A DNA stretch of 37,428 nt, from positions 1 to 37,428 of the forward strand of contig CACYLW010000014.1 in assembly GCA_902775345.1 (NCBI GenBank). The letters run 5' to 3'. The translations under genes and the position numbers were made by a program. Below, piece by piece: positions 8,668 to 16,937 of the stretch (position 1 is the stretch's first letter; every line of letters begins with the position of its first letter). This DNA comes from an uncultured Eubacteriales bacterium (GTDB lineage Bacteria > Bacillota > Clostridia > Peptostreptococcales > Anaerovoracaceae). The notes under the pieces are model-generated. The model ran no database searches, was not told where the DNA came from, and was given only the letters and a program-made list of their open reading frames with translations.

Positions 8668-8681
8668 TAATATGGTAGAAT
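8653..8681 (+). promoter_or_regulatory. Promoter of the second NlpC/P60-like gene
   Basis: -35 TTGTTT (8653-8658), 17-base spacer, -10 TAGAAT (8676-8681) preceded by TGG as an extended -10. The expected start point leaves a leader of roughly 25 bases that contains the GGGGGAGA ribosome site. Confidence 0.55.
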
Positions 8682-8711
8682 ATCAGCGCTTATCAAAATG
8701 GGGGAGATTTC

Positions 8712-10133
8712 ATGTCTACAGCACTTAAGGTGATCAACACAATACTGGCGGTCTGCCTTATCACAGCATGCGGAGTCGTGCTGTCTTTTGCTGAAGATGA
8801 ACCTGAGCTCTCCATCTACAATACAAGGATCATCACCAATGATGTCGACACTACATACATTGAAGGAGAAGTACCTGTAGCCTGCGGACAGAGGATAATC
8901 GTTTCCAACGGATTCACGGCCATAGCGACTAAGGCTCTGCCGGATACGAACGCGAAAGCAGGATTCCGTATCAAGATCCCGGCTAACAGGATCAGCAAGT
9001 CAAGAGTTACTGTACTTTATGTAAGGACGGACGGCGGCGAAGGACAGAACCAGCTCCTCGGAAAGAGAGTCGAGATCAACTATAAGGAGAAAAAGTCCCA
9101 GAAGATAAGCGTTGAGGACGAAGAAGTCTCACTGACATATCCGGGTCTTGACGAAACACTCGGCGCCAAGGCAACATCCGGAGACGAGCTTATGTATGTC
9201 TCGAGCGATCCTGCGGTTGCAAAGGTCGATGAAAACGGCACGATCACACCTGTAGGCGAGGGTGAGGCAAAGATATCAATCCGGCAGATCGGCACCGGAG
9301 AATATAAGAAGGCGGAAAAGTCCGTGAAAGTGGCAGTCGAGGCGATCAACGCATATACTGTAACGTTCCATTCAAGCGCTGACGAGGATGAGACCAGTAC
9401 GCAGATCATCCCTACTGACACGACAGAGCCGCTTCAGGCAAATGAGTTTGAGAACGGATCGCATCAGTTCCTCGGATGGGCGACTGAGGACGACGGACTC
9501 GTCAAGTACACAGATGCTGAATCAGTGGCAGACATAGCAGAAAAGGGCGAGAATACCGACCTCTATGCTGTCTGGACCGGAGACGGCGCGCGTGCTGCTG
9601 TTGCATGGGCCATCATGATCGCGAATGACGATTCCTTCGCTTACGGCGCGAAGCCTGCGGCGAATGCCATAGGATGCTATTTCTGCGGAACCAACTGCGG
9701 ACCGGTAAAGAAGAACAAGCCGAAGGGCTATGAAAAGACATATGTATGTCTTACGTTCGTAGGCGCGGCGTATGCTCACGGGGCAGAGGACCCTGAGATC
9801 CTCTATGCCGACCAGCACGCCAAGATGCCTCTCTATGAGAACAACAACAACTTCTCCAAGTTCTCGTGCTGGACTAAAGTCGGAAACTGCTCGGCTCTGA
9901 GCATCTCTGACCTGCAGCCGGGAGATGTTGTCATCCAGTGGTCTGACCGCAACGACAACAGCGGACACGTATGGATGTATGCAGGCGATGACCAGATCGT
10001 AGAAAGCACCGGAGGCGGCTGGGGAGCAAACTCCATCGCTCTCAAGGGCGGAGCATCCGGAAGACTTGCAAGCTACGGCAGAAACGGCAGAAACTTCGTG
10101 ATGAGATATACGGGAGCGAACGCCGGAAATTAA
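8712..10133 (+). CDS. Secreted wall enzyme: Ig-like and InlB-type repeats plus Cys-rich NlpC/P60-like domain
   Basis: Secreted protein of 473 residues. A signal peptide (about 1-27, ending in LSFA) is followed by a beta-rich segment, a bacterial Ig-like (BIG2-type) domain with VSSDPAVAKVDENGTITPVGEGEAKI-like features around residues 155-190, and an InlB/Flg_new-type repeat (YTVTFHSS...FLGWA...LYAVW) near residues 215-292. The C-terminal 175 residues closely match the catalytic domain of the protein at 5021-6682: the CYFC motif (322, 325), probable nucleophile Cys346 in TYVCLTF and His419 in SGHVWMY, with the same 73-residue Cys-His spacing. The presumed activity is peptidoglycan peptide hydrolysis. 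It has its own promoter and a downstream terminator. The two enzymes share a catalytic domain but have unrelated targeting regions. Confidence 0.82.
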   Translation: MSTALKVINTILAVCLITACGVVLSFAEDEPELSIYNTRIITNDVDTTYIEGEVPVACGQRIIVSNGFTAIATKALPDTNAKAGFRIKIPANRISKSRVTVLYVRTDGGEGQNQLLGKRVEINYKEKKSQKISVEDEEVSLTYPGLDETLGAKATSGDELMYVSSDPAVAKVDENGTITPVGEGEAKISIRQIGTGEYKKAEKSVKVAVEAINAYTVTFHSSADEDETSTQIIPTDTTEPLQANEFENGSHQFLGWATEDDGLVKYTDAESVADIAEKGENTDLYAVWTGDGARAAVAWAIMIANDDSFAYGAKPAANAIGCYFCGTNCGPVKKNKPKGYEKTYVCLTFVGAAYAHGAEDPEILYADQHAKMPLYENNNNFSKFSCWTKVGNCSALSISDLQPGDVVIQWSDRNDNSGHVWMYAGDDQIVESTGGGWGANSIALKGGASGRLASYGRNGRNFVMRYTGANAGN

Positions 10134-10149
10134 AGACCGGAAACATGAT

Positions 10150-10197
10150 AAAAGCAGCGGGGAAATGTGTCAGACAGCGCAGACCCCGCTTTTCTTA
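10150..10197 (+). terminator. Probable terminator after the second NlpC/P60-like gene
   Basis: AAAAGC (10150-10155) and GGGG (10159-10162) pair with CCCC (10184-10187) and GCTTTT (10188-10193), with a 3-base bulge in the left arm and a long loop. The stem ends in TTTTCTT. It is imperfect but well placed, 16 bases after the stop. Confidence 0.5.
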
Positions 10198-10210
10198 TGA
10201 TTGCTTCAAG

Positions 10211-10239
10211 TTGAGATAATACAGGCGATATGATAATAT
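10211..10239 (+). promoter_or_regulatory. Promoter of the 10267-17854 operon
   Basis: -35 TTGAGA (10211-10216), 17-base spacer, -10 TAATAT (10234-10239). It lies 27 bases before the ATG at 10267, which has its own AGAGG ribosome site at 10253-10257. Genes downstream run on one strand with short gaps to the terminator at 17854. Confidence 0.5.
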
Positions 10240-10266
10240 TCTTCTTGAAATCAGAGGCCTTTCAGC

Positions 10267-11343
10267 ATGAAAAAAAGTAAAAAAAGAGTAGCGATAATAA
10301 GCCGCGAGAGCAATCAGAAAACACTTGATATAAGGCTTCTCGAAGAAGAACTTCTGCGAAGGGGGATCGAAGTAAAAACCCTGTGCAGGCTTCTCACCAA
10401 GGAGAGATCTCTCAAGGCGGCCGGATACATGGGGCATATACTTAAACAGGAGGCGGAGATACTCCGCTCCGATGTTGTTGTGCTCGATACATACTGCATT
10501 CCGGCCAGTCTGCTGCCTCACCGCAAGGGGACAAAAGTAGTCCAGATGTGGCATGCTCTCGGCGCGATCAAGAAATTCGGCTGGCAGACTGTAGGCAAGG
10601 AGGACGGCACGTCCCCTAAGACCGCAAGGCTCATGAGGATGCACCGCGGATACGATCACGTAGTATGTGCAAGCGATATTACTGCCGGGCACTTCTGCGA
10701 AGCTTTTGATGTAAGCCGGGACAGGATCGCCAAATATGGTCTTCCGCGCATCGATCACATACGCAGCGTTGCTCTCGGAAAAGACAGACAGAAGACGGCG
10801 GACAGGATATATGGAAAGTATCCTGAGCTGAAGGGGAAGAAGATCGTACTGTACGCGCCGACTTTCCGCAGGAACGGCACTGACGACGGCGGCAGGCTGG
10901 TAAAGGCTCTGGAAGCCGCGGGTCATTCTGTTGTCGTAAAACTGCACCCGCTGTACAGGAATGCGGATGCGCAGTGCGCAGGCAGCGCGGTTTATGATGA
11001 TGAATTCACATCATATGAGTGGCTCTCAGTCGCGGACGCAATAATCAGCGACTACTCTTCGCTTGTCATAGAAGCGTCGCTTGCGGGAAAGCCGCTTTAT
11101 CTTTACCTGTATGACATCGACGGGTACAGCAGCTCGACAGGACTGAACATAGATTTCAGCAGGGAGCCGGTCGCTCCGTATGCGTTCAAGGATGCTGAGG
11201 AGCTGGCAGCCGCGATCGGCAGGGACTATGACATAAATGCTCTGAATGAGTTCAGAGACAGATATATAGATATTGATACCGGCAGCGTCGATGAGGGATA
11301 CTGCACATCGAAGCTCGCTGACTTTATAGAAAGCCTCATGTGA
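10267..11343 (+). CDS. CDP-alditol phosphotransferase (TagB/TagF family), short form
   Basis: Member of the CDP-glycerol glycerophosphotransferase family, which transfers glycerol or ribitol phosphate from its CDP derivative to a lipid-linked acceptor at the inner membrane face. The 358-residue protein shows the family blocks in order: VVQMWHALGAIKKFG (catalytic-type His), YGLPRIDHI, VLYAPTFRRNG, VVKLHPLY and the acidic ISDYSSLVIEAS. At this length it resembles single-domain primase-type enzymes such as TagB more than large TagF polymerases. It is the first gene of the operon and its stop lies 23 bases before the ATG of ATP-grasp 2. Whether the donor is CDP-glycerol or CDP-ribitol cannot be read from sequence. 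Confidence 0.85.
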   Translation: MKKSKKRVAIISRESNQKTLDIRLLEEELLRRGIEVKTLCRLLTKERSLKAAGYMGHILKQEAEILRSDVVVLDTYCIPASLLPHRKGTKVVQMWHALGAIKKFGWQTVGKEDGTSPKTARLMRMHRGYDHVVCASDITAGHFCEAFDVSRDRIAKYGLPRIDHIRSVALGKDRQKTADRIYGKYPELKGKKIVLYAPTFRRNGTDDGGRLVKALEAAGHSVVVKLHPLYRNADAQCAGSAVYDDEFTSYEWLSVADAIISDYSSLVIEASLAGKPLYLYLYDIDGYSSSTGLNIDFSREPVAPYAFKDAEELAAAIGRDYDINALNEFRDRYIDIDTGSVDEGYCTSKLADFIESLM

Positions 11344-11366
11344 TCATTGAGACTGGAGGTGAAGCG

Positions 11367-12470
11367 ATGGAAAAGAAAAAAATAGCGATACTCGGAGCCG
11401 CGCTGTTTCAGGCGCCGGCAATAGAGAAGGCAAAGGAGATGGGTCTCGAGACTCATGTCTTCGCGTGGAAGACCGGAGACATGGGAGAAAAAATGGCGGA
11501 CTATTTCTATCCGATCAGCATAAGGGATAAGGAAGAGATCCTTGAAGAATGCAGACGCATCGGGATCGACGGCATCACGAGCATAGCGTCCGACCTTGCC
11601 ATGGAGACCGTGAACTACGTGGCTGAAAAGATGGGCCTGCCGGGTAATTCGATCGAAGCCACCAGGATAAGCACCAACAAGCACTGGATGAGGGAAGCTT
11701 TCGAAAAGAACGGAGACCCGAGCCCTAAGAGCATACTGGTTGATTCAGCAACGGACATAGACGAGATCGACCTCGAATTCCCGCTCATCGTCAAACCTAC
11801 CGACAGAAGCGGCAGCAGAGGTGTCCACAAAGTGTACAACAGCAGAAAGCTCAGGGACGCCATAGTACGCGCAAGAGAATACAGCTTTGAGAACAAGGCT
11901 GTCGTAGAGGAATTCGTTGAGGGTGACGAGTACAGCGTAGAATATATTTCCTATGAAGGGAAGCACTACTTCCTTGCGATCACCCAGAAGCTGACGACGG
12001 GAGCACCTTTCTTTATTGAAACGGGGCACAGAGAACCGGCGCCTCTTTCGCCTGAGATGGAGGAAAAGATCAAGGCGGTCTGCGATCATGCGCTCGACAC
12101 GCTGCAGCTCAGAAGCGGCGCAGCTCACATAGAGCTCAAAGTCGATGGAGACAAGATCCGTCTTATCGAGATCGGCGGCAGGATGGGCGGAGACTTCATA
12201 GGAAGCGACCTTGTGGAGCTCTCGACAGGCTATGATTTCGTTAAGGGTGTCATAAACGTTGCGATGGGCAATCCGCCTGAGGTTCCTGAAAACCTGAAGA
12301 GAGAAAAAGCCGGCGTGAATTTCATAATCAACGCGGACGATGTTGCCGAGTATGAGAAATTCAAGGAAGAACACCCGGGAACGATCCTGAGGGAACACAT
12401 CGACAGCGATCTCTCGGATATAGTGACAGACAGCTCCAACCGTCACGGTTATTATATTTTCAAATTCTGA
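11367..12470 (+). CDS. ATP-grasp ligase 2
   Basis: A 367-residue ATP-grasp protein with IAILGAALFQAPAIEKAKEMG at the N-terminus, the segment STNKHWMREAFEKNG, the nucleotide-binding loop KPTDRSGSRGV and the metal-site stretch LIEIGGRMGGDFIGSD. It resembles ATP-grasp 1 (compare STNKLLMKRAFEKDG). The start is set at ATG 11367, 6 bases after the GGAGGT site at 11355-11360; an in-frame GTG at 11340 has no such site. It lies between a CDP-alditol phosphotransferase and a lipid-linked sugar synthase. It probably activates a carboxylate as acyl phosphate for ligation to an amine; the substrate is unknown. It could act before or after the sugar is joined to the polymer. Confidence 0.8.
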   Translation: MEKKKIAILGAALFQAPAIEKAKEMGLETHVFAWKTGDMGEKMADYFYPISIRDKEEILEECRRIGIDGITSIASDLAMETVNYVAEKMGLPGNSIEATRISTNKHWMREAFEKNGDPSPKSILVDSATDIDEIDLEFPLIVKPTDRSGSRGVHKVYNSRKLRDAIVRAREYSFENKAVVEEFVEGDEYSVEYISYEGKHYFLAITQKLTTGAPFFIETGHREPAPLSPEMEEKIKAVCDHALDTLQLRSGAAHIELKVDGDKIRLIEIGGRMGGDFIGSDLVELSTGYDFVKGVINVAMGNPPEVPENLKREKAGVNFIINADDVAEYEKFKEEHPGTILREHIDSDLSDIVTDSSNRHGYYIFKF

Positions 12471-12489
12471 CCACAACGAGGAAAAAAGA

Positions 12490-13434
12490 ATGCTCATTTC
12501 ATTTGTAATACCATGCTACAGATCACAGAATACTCTGCCGCAGGTAGTAAATACGATACAGGAGACCGTAAAGACCAGAAAGGAATTCGATTCGGAGATC
12601 ATACTGGTCAACGACGCTTCCCCGGACGACACCTGGGGAACCATCAGGAAGTTATGCGCCGAATATGATAATGTCAGGGGAGTCAACCTTGCCAAGAACT
12701 GCGGCCAGCAGGCGGCCATCATGGCAGGCCTCAGACACACGAAGGGCGAACTTGTGGCTGTCAGTGATGACGACGGCCAGACGCCTATAGAAACAGTCTT
12801 TGAATTCTATGATCATATGGTTGAAGGCGATTATGACGTAGTCTGCGCGGAATACCAGGACAGGGGAAAGAGATCGCTGTTCCGCAGGCTGGGTTCCTGG
12901 GCAGACAACACGATGATGAGGATGTTCGTCGATACGCCTGAAGGCATAAGGCTTTCGGTATACTTCCTGGCGAAGAGATTCGTGGTCGACGAGATCATCA
13001 AATACCACAACGCATTCCCGCACATGGAGGGACTCCTTATAAGGACGACGCTCAACATAGGTAATGTAAAGGTGAATCAGAAGGAGAGGACGTCCGGAAG
13101 TTCCGGCTACAATCTCAAAAAACTGCTGACGACCTGGATCAACGGACTTACCACGTTCTCGATCAAGCCTCTGAGGATAGCCGTGATACTCGGAATGCTG
13201 ATGGCGCTTATCGGATTCATAATCATAATAGCGCTCGTTATCATAAAACTGACCGGGCCTAAGATGGCACATGGCTGGACATCACTGGTAGCGATCAATG
13301 TGCTCATCGGCGGAATGATAATGATAATGCTCGGGGTGATAGGAGAGTATGTCGGGAGGATATATCAGTGCCTGAACCAGAACCCGCAGTACGTAGTCCG
13401 GGAGACGATAAACTATGAAAGAGCAAAGGAATAA
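12490..13434 (+). CDS. GtrB/ArnC-like polyprenyl-phosphate sugar synthase
   Basis: The 314-residue protein has an N-terminal GT2 domain (SFVIPCYRSQNTLP, LVNDASPDDTW, active-site DDDGQ at residues 93-97) followed by two membrane helices (about 222-252 and 262-285) and the C-terminal IGEYVGRIYQCLNQNPQYVVRE block. This is the layout of DpgS, GtrB, ArnC and CsbB enzymes, which move a sugar from a nucleotide to undecaprenyl phosphate at the inner membrane face. Such lipid sugars are flipped and used outside by GT-C transferases. It lies 19 bases after ATP-grasp 2. A second enzyme of the same build is encoded at 17916-18863. The sugar is unknown. Confidence 0.85.
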   Translation: MLISFVIPCYRSQNTLPQVVNTIQETVKTRKEFDSEIILVNDASPDDTWGTIRKLCAEYDNVRGVNLAKNCGQQAAIMAGLRHTKGELVAVSDDDGQTPIETVFEFYDHMVEGDYDVVCAEYQDRGKRSLFRRLGSWADNTMMRMFVDTPEGIRLSVYFLAKRFVVDEIIKYHNAFPHMEGLLIRTTLNIGNVKVNQKERTSGSSGYNLKKLLTTWINGLTTFSIKPLRIAVILGMLMALIGFIIIIALVIIKLTGPKMAHGWTSLVAINVLIGGMIMIMLGVIGEYVGRIYQCLNQNPQYVVRETINYERAKE

Positions 13435-13522
13435 AAAGCGGAAACATCCGCCGAAAAAGATCCTGAAAAAGCTCGGCAGGAAGATCAGACGTTTTCTTGC
13501 CAGGGTCAATCCGGCACCATAA
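13415..13522 (+). CDS. Possible 35-residue cationic peptide
   Basis: An ATG at 13415, overlapping the end of the GtrB-like gene in another frame, opens 35 codons. A GGAG site lies at 13401-13404, 10 bases upstream. The peptide has 9 Lys and 6 Arg but only one acidic residue, and its middle (KKILKKLGRKIRRFLARV) could form a basic amphipathic helix. It fills most of the otherwise empty gap before ATP-grasp 3. It might be a membrane-associated or regulatory peptide, or a chance reading frame. No family is recognised. Confidence 0.3.
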   Translation: MKEQRNKKRKHPPKKILKKLGRKIRRFLARVNPAP

Positions 13523-13558
13523 GAATCGATACAGTAAGGCAGACAGAAACAATCAGAA

Positions 13559-14689
13559 ATGGCGAAGAAAAGAATACTAATTCTAGGAGCGGGCAACGCT
13601 CAGATAGACGCAATAGATTATTGCAAGGAGCACGGATACGAGGTGGCAGGCTGCAGCTATACGACAGTTGACTGCGGCATACCTCACCTTGATATTTTTG
13701 AGCAGGTTGATATAAAGAACGTGGACGGCGTAGTCGCGCTGGCAGAGAAGTACGGGGTATCGGCTATATATTCAGTAGGCTCTGACCTTGCCATGCCGGT
13801 CGTCATGAAGGCGAGCGAGATACTCGGCCTTCCTCACTTCATAAGCCCGGAAGCGGCTGAGACCTGCCACTCGAAGGGAAAGATGCGCGAGACGCTGGGG
13901 AACGGATTCAAAGGGAACGCGGCTTTCATGGTGTGCGGCACTCTCGAGGAGGCGCTCACATACAGTGACTTCCCTGCCATGATGAAACCTGTGGATTCAC
14001 AGGGGCAGCGGGGCTGCTTCAAAGTGGAGAGCCCGGCAGACATAGAAGAACACTTCGCGGCATCGCTCGACTACTCGTTCGAGGGAAAGGTCATTATCGA
14101 AGAGTTCATCAATGGGCCTGAGGTGTCGGTCAACGCATATCTGCAGGACGGCGAAATGAGATTCGCCATGGTGAGCGACCGCTACGCCTTTGACGAATAC
14201 CCGGGAGGCATCATAAAAGAGCACAGGGTGCCTTCATCGTTTGCCGATGCAGAGGCGGAGGCTGAGACCAGGGATCTTTGCAGAAGGACTGCGGCGAAGA
14301 TCGGGATAGATAACGGACCTTGCTACTTCCAGATAAAGCTCCGCAACGGAAAGGAGCCGGTGATCATCGAAGTGACACCGAGACTCGACGGCTGCCATAT
14401 GTGGAATCTCATAAAGCATTACTGCGGAGCAGATCTGCTCGACGCGTGCTTCAGACATCTGCTCGAGGGAGAGCAGGTACTGAAAGAGGAATATGAGATG
14501 CCGCGTGAAGAGTACAGCCTCAAATTCATGAGCAAGGAGCCGAATACAAAATTCAGAAGGGCTGATTTTGATACTTCCGGCGCCGAGTTCGCCTGCTATT
14601 ATTACAATGACGGCGACAGAGTGCTGAAGATCAACGGATATATTGAAAAGTGCGGATATGTCATCGGCAGAACCGGCCGCACAGTTTAA
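13559..14689 (+). CDS. ATP-grasp ligase 3
   Basis: A 376-residue ATP-grasp protein: N-terminal ILILGAGNAQIDAIDYCKEHG, the segment CHSKGKMRETLGNG in the place of the STNK block of the other two, nucleotide-binding loop KPVDSQGQRGCFKV, and the metal-site stretch VIIEVTPRLDGCHMW. The C-terminal 90 residues differ from ATP-grasp 1 and 2. It is directly followed by the CapK-like adenylating enzyme and the SDR gene, so these three may share a pathway. No clear ribosome site precedes the ATG, which lies 36 bases after the end of the small basic ORF. The ligated substrates are unknown. Confidence 0.8.
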   Translation: MAKKRILILGAGNAQIDAIDYCKEHGYEVAGCSYTTVDCGIPHLDIFEQVDIKNVDGVVALAEKYGVSAIYSVGSDLAMPVVMKASEILGLPHFISPEAAETCHSKGKMRETLGNGFKGNAAFMVCGTLEEALTYSDFPAMMKPVDSQGQRGCFKVESPADIEEHFAASLDYSFEGKVIIEEFINGPEVSVNAYLQDGEMRFAMVSDRYAFDEYPGGIIKEHRVPSSFADAEAEAETRDLCRRTAAKIGIDNGPCYFQIKLRNGKEPVIIEVTPRLDGCHMWNLIKHYCGADLLDACFRHLLEGEQVLKEEYEMPREEYSLKFMSKEPNTKFRRADFDTSGAEFACYYYNDGDRVLKINGYIEKCGYVIGRTGRTV

Positions 14690-14734
14690 CGTAATGATCA
14701 ATATGCCATGCACCGGGCGTAAAGGGAGGCTTAT

Positions 14735-16042
14735 ATGGGCATACAGAAAAAACTCAAAAATGTGTATACGGTATGGTATCTTCTGACGCTTAAGAGGACC
14801 TTTGAAGGAGATCCGAAGAAGATCAAGGCAGACCAGAACCGCAAGATCCACAAGCTGATGAAGAGGGCCTACAGGATACCTGTCTACAGGGAGAAATTCG
14901 AGGCATCCGGGACTACGCCTGACGACTATCATTCGGCAGAGGATCTCGTGAAATTTCCGACGCTTACAAAGCCTGAGCTCAGGCTCTGGATGCAGACGGA
15001 GTGGGACGATCATCCTGAGATCCATGATGACGTCAACATCCTGAGCACCAGCGGCTCTTCGGGAACACCGCTCAAGATGCTCTATACCCAGAAGGAGCAG
15101 GCATGCAGCGACGCGAACTGGGCAAGAGCTCTCGCAGCTGCGGGCTATAAGCCGCTCAGAGGAAAGATGTACTCATTCTCCACGAGCCACAAGGGGCCTC
15201 GTAAAAAGGACAGGGACTCCATAATCCAGAAGTTCGGGCTCATGCGCCGCAAGGTGGTAGGTGAGGATCATATCGTAGGCGACGGCATCGCCGATCTGAT
15301 CAACGATATAAACGAATATAAGCCTGATCTCATCTGCCTGAGACGCAACGTCATGGTAAGGATGGTGGCTTATGCTGAATCACATAACATGAAGATCCAC
15401 AAGCCTTCGTTCTACGCTCCTATCAGCGAGATGGTCGACGAGGTCACGCGCAAGATGCTCGCAAAGGCTCTCGGACCGGGACTCATCGACGCATACGGCG
15501 TATCCGAGATGGGAAGCTTCATCTATCAGTTCCCTGAGAAGGACTTCCGCTATGTGGCGAACGATATCGCTGTAGCGAACGTTTATAACGACAAAAATGA
15601 GCTGGCGGATGACGGCAGAATAGTAGTCACATCGCTCTACAAGCACACATATCCGCTCATCAACTACGAGACGCTGGACCTCGGCAAATCATATGTGAAA
15701 GACGGGATCAGATACTTCACGGATATCGAGGGGCGCATGAACGACCTCGTCAAGCATGAGGGCGGAGCGGACTCATCCGCGCTGCAGCTGATGAGAATAG
15801 CCAACCACACGGTGGGCCTCTCGCAGTTCAGATTCATCGAGGAAACTTACCACGACATGAAGATCCAGCTCGTGGCGGATCCGTTCAACAAGTCGATGAC
15901 TAAGGAACAGATCGAGGAAAGGTTCATCACGGAAGTAGAAAAGCTGTATGGCGACGAGTTCAAGATCACGATCGAGTGGCTCGACGAACTTCCGCCGGAG
16001 AAAACGGGCAAGCAGAGATGCTTCGTCTGCAATGTGGAATAA
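14735..16042 (+). CDS. CapK/PaaK-like adenylate-forming enzyme
   Basis: The 435-residue protein belongs to the phenylacetate-CoA ligase/CapK branch of the ANL superfamily, which activates carboxylates as acyl-AMP. Visible motifs are the P-loop STSGSSGTPLK (residues 104-114), DAYGVSEMGSF for adenine and acid binding, YFTDIEGRMNDLV for the hinge region, and the C-terminal EKTGKQRCF containing the likely catalytic Lys. CapK homologues occur in capsule and O-antigen loci, where their role is largely undefined. The ATG has a GGGAGG site upstream. With the neighbouring ATP-grasp enzymes it suggests that a carboxylic acid is attached to the polymer or to a precursor. It is not close enough by eye to call a true phenylacetate-CoA ligase. 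Confidence 0.8.
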   Translation: MGIQKKLKNVYTVWYLLTLKRTFEGDPKKIKADQNRKIHKLMKRAYRIPVYREKFEASGTTPDDYHSAEDLVKFPTLTKPELRLWMQTEWDDHPEIHDDVNILSTSGSSGTPLKMLYTQKEQACSDANWARALAAAGYKPLRGKMYSFSTSHKGPRKKDRDSIIQKFGLMRRKVVGEDHIVGDGIADLINDINEYKPDLICLRRNVMVRMVAYAESHNMKIHKPSFYAPISEMVDEVTRKMLAKALGPGLIDAYGVSEMGSFIYQFPEKDFRYVANDIAVANVYNDKNELADDGRIVVTSLYKHTYPLINYETLDLGKSYVKDGIRYFTDIEGRMNDLVKHEGGADSSALQLMRIANHTVGLSQFRFIEETYHDMKIQLVADPFNKSMTKEQIEERFITEVEKLYGDEFKITIEWLDELPPEKTGKQRCFVCNVE

Positions 16043-16043
16043 C

Positions 16044-16937
16044 ATGAAGATAGCAGTAACAGGCGCGAGCGGCTTCATCGGAACGGAGCTGCTCGCCGTT
16101 TTAAAAAACAGAGAGAATACAGAAGCGATAGCTCTTACCAGAGACGCCTCGCGCTTCACTGACACAGACTGGTGCGAGTGGCGCAGTACTGATTACAGCG
16201 GGGAGAGCCTGAAAAAAGCGCTTGAAGGAGCAGACTGCGTGATCCATCTCGCAGGCGTAAGGGGTACGGAGAACGACCCGCAGAAATTCGCCGTCAATGA
16301 AGAGATGACAGCGAACATCCTCGAGGCGATGATGCATGACGGGGTGAGGCGCGTAGTCTTCGCGTCGACGATGTCTGTCTACAACGACGATGAGCTCATG
16401 CCGTGGACTGAAGACGCTCCTCTCGGCGGGCGCTCAAGCTACGGGGACTCGAAGGTCAGCTGCGAAAAACTCATAAGAAAAACCGCTGAAGAGAGCGGCT
16501 TTACCTATGGCATCGCGCGCATAGCGCAGGTCGTCGGCGAGGGCGAGAAGCGCAGAGGAATGATGAACGTCTTCCTGGATACCGCGCGCGAGAACGGCAC
16601 CATCAGGGTCATGGGAAGGAGTGTGCTGAAAAAGCAGTACATTTACGTAAAGGACCTCGTGGAAGTGCTTGCGATCCTTGCTGGCGGAAATGAGAGGTTT
16701 GATGCTTCGGAGAACATAGTCGTAAACGTCGGGATGCAGGATGCCTACAGCAACCTCGAGGTGGCGCAGACAGTGAACGCGGTCTTCGGAAACCATACTC
16801 CTATAGACTATGATGACTCGTATCCTGAGAAGGGCCGGCCTTTCCACATGGATATTAGCAGGCTGAGAAACGCGCTTGGATATGAACCTCTGGATATGAG
16901 AGAAGCTGTGACCGCGCTGAGAGATCAGACCGCATGA
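16044..16937 (+). CDS. NAD-dependent epimerase/dehydratase (extended SDR)
   Basis: The 297-residue protein has the Rossmann motif TGASGFIG at the N-terminus, VIHLAGV, a Ser in VFASTMSVY and the catalytic YGDSK (Tyr-x3-Lys). Extended SDRs of this type epimerise, dehydrate or reduce nucleotide sugars, and may also act on other hydroxylated substrates. The substrate here is unknown. The ATG at 16044 follows the capK-like stop by one base and is preferred because the protein then starts at MKIAVTGASGF. The reading frame stays open further upstream, but that part overlaps the preceding gene and looks non-coding. The 3' end overlaps the next gene by four bases (ATGA). Confidence 0.82.
   Translation: MKIAVTGASGFIGTELLAVLKNRENTEAIALTRDASRFTDTDWCEWRSTDYSGESLKKALEGADCVIHLAGVRGTENDPQKFAVNEEMTANILEAMMHDGVRRVVFASTMSVYNDDELMPWTEDAPLGGRSSYGDSKVSCEKLIRKTAEESGFTYGIARIAQVVGEGEKRRGMMNVFLDTARENGTIRVMGRSVLKKQYIYVKDLVEVLAILAGGNERFDASENIVVNVGMQDAYSNLEVAQTVNAVFGNHTPIDYDDSYPEKGRPFHMDISRLRNALGYEPLDMREAVTALRDQTA

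Noticed and set aside
15948-16043. N-terminal extension of the SDR gene
   Set aside because: The extra 32 residues are Arg/Ser-rich, overlap the CapK-like gene, and precede the canonical Rossmann start MKIAVTGASGF.
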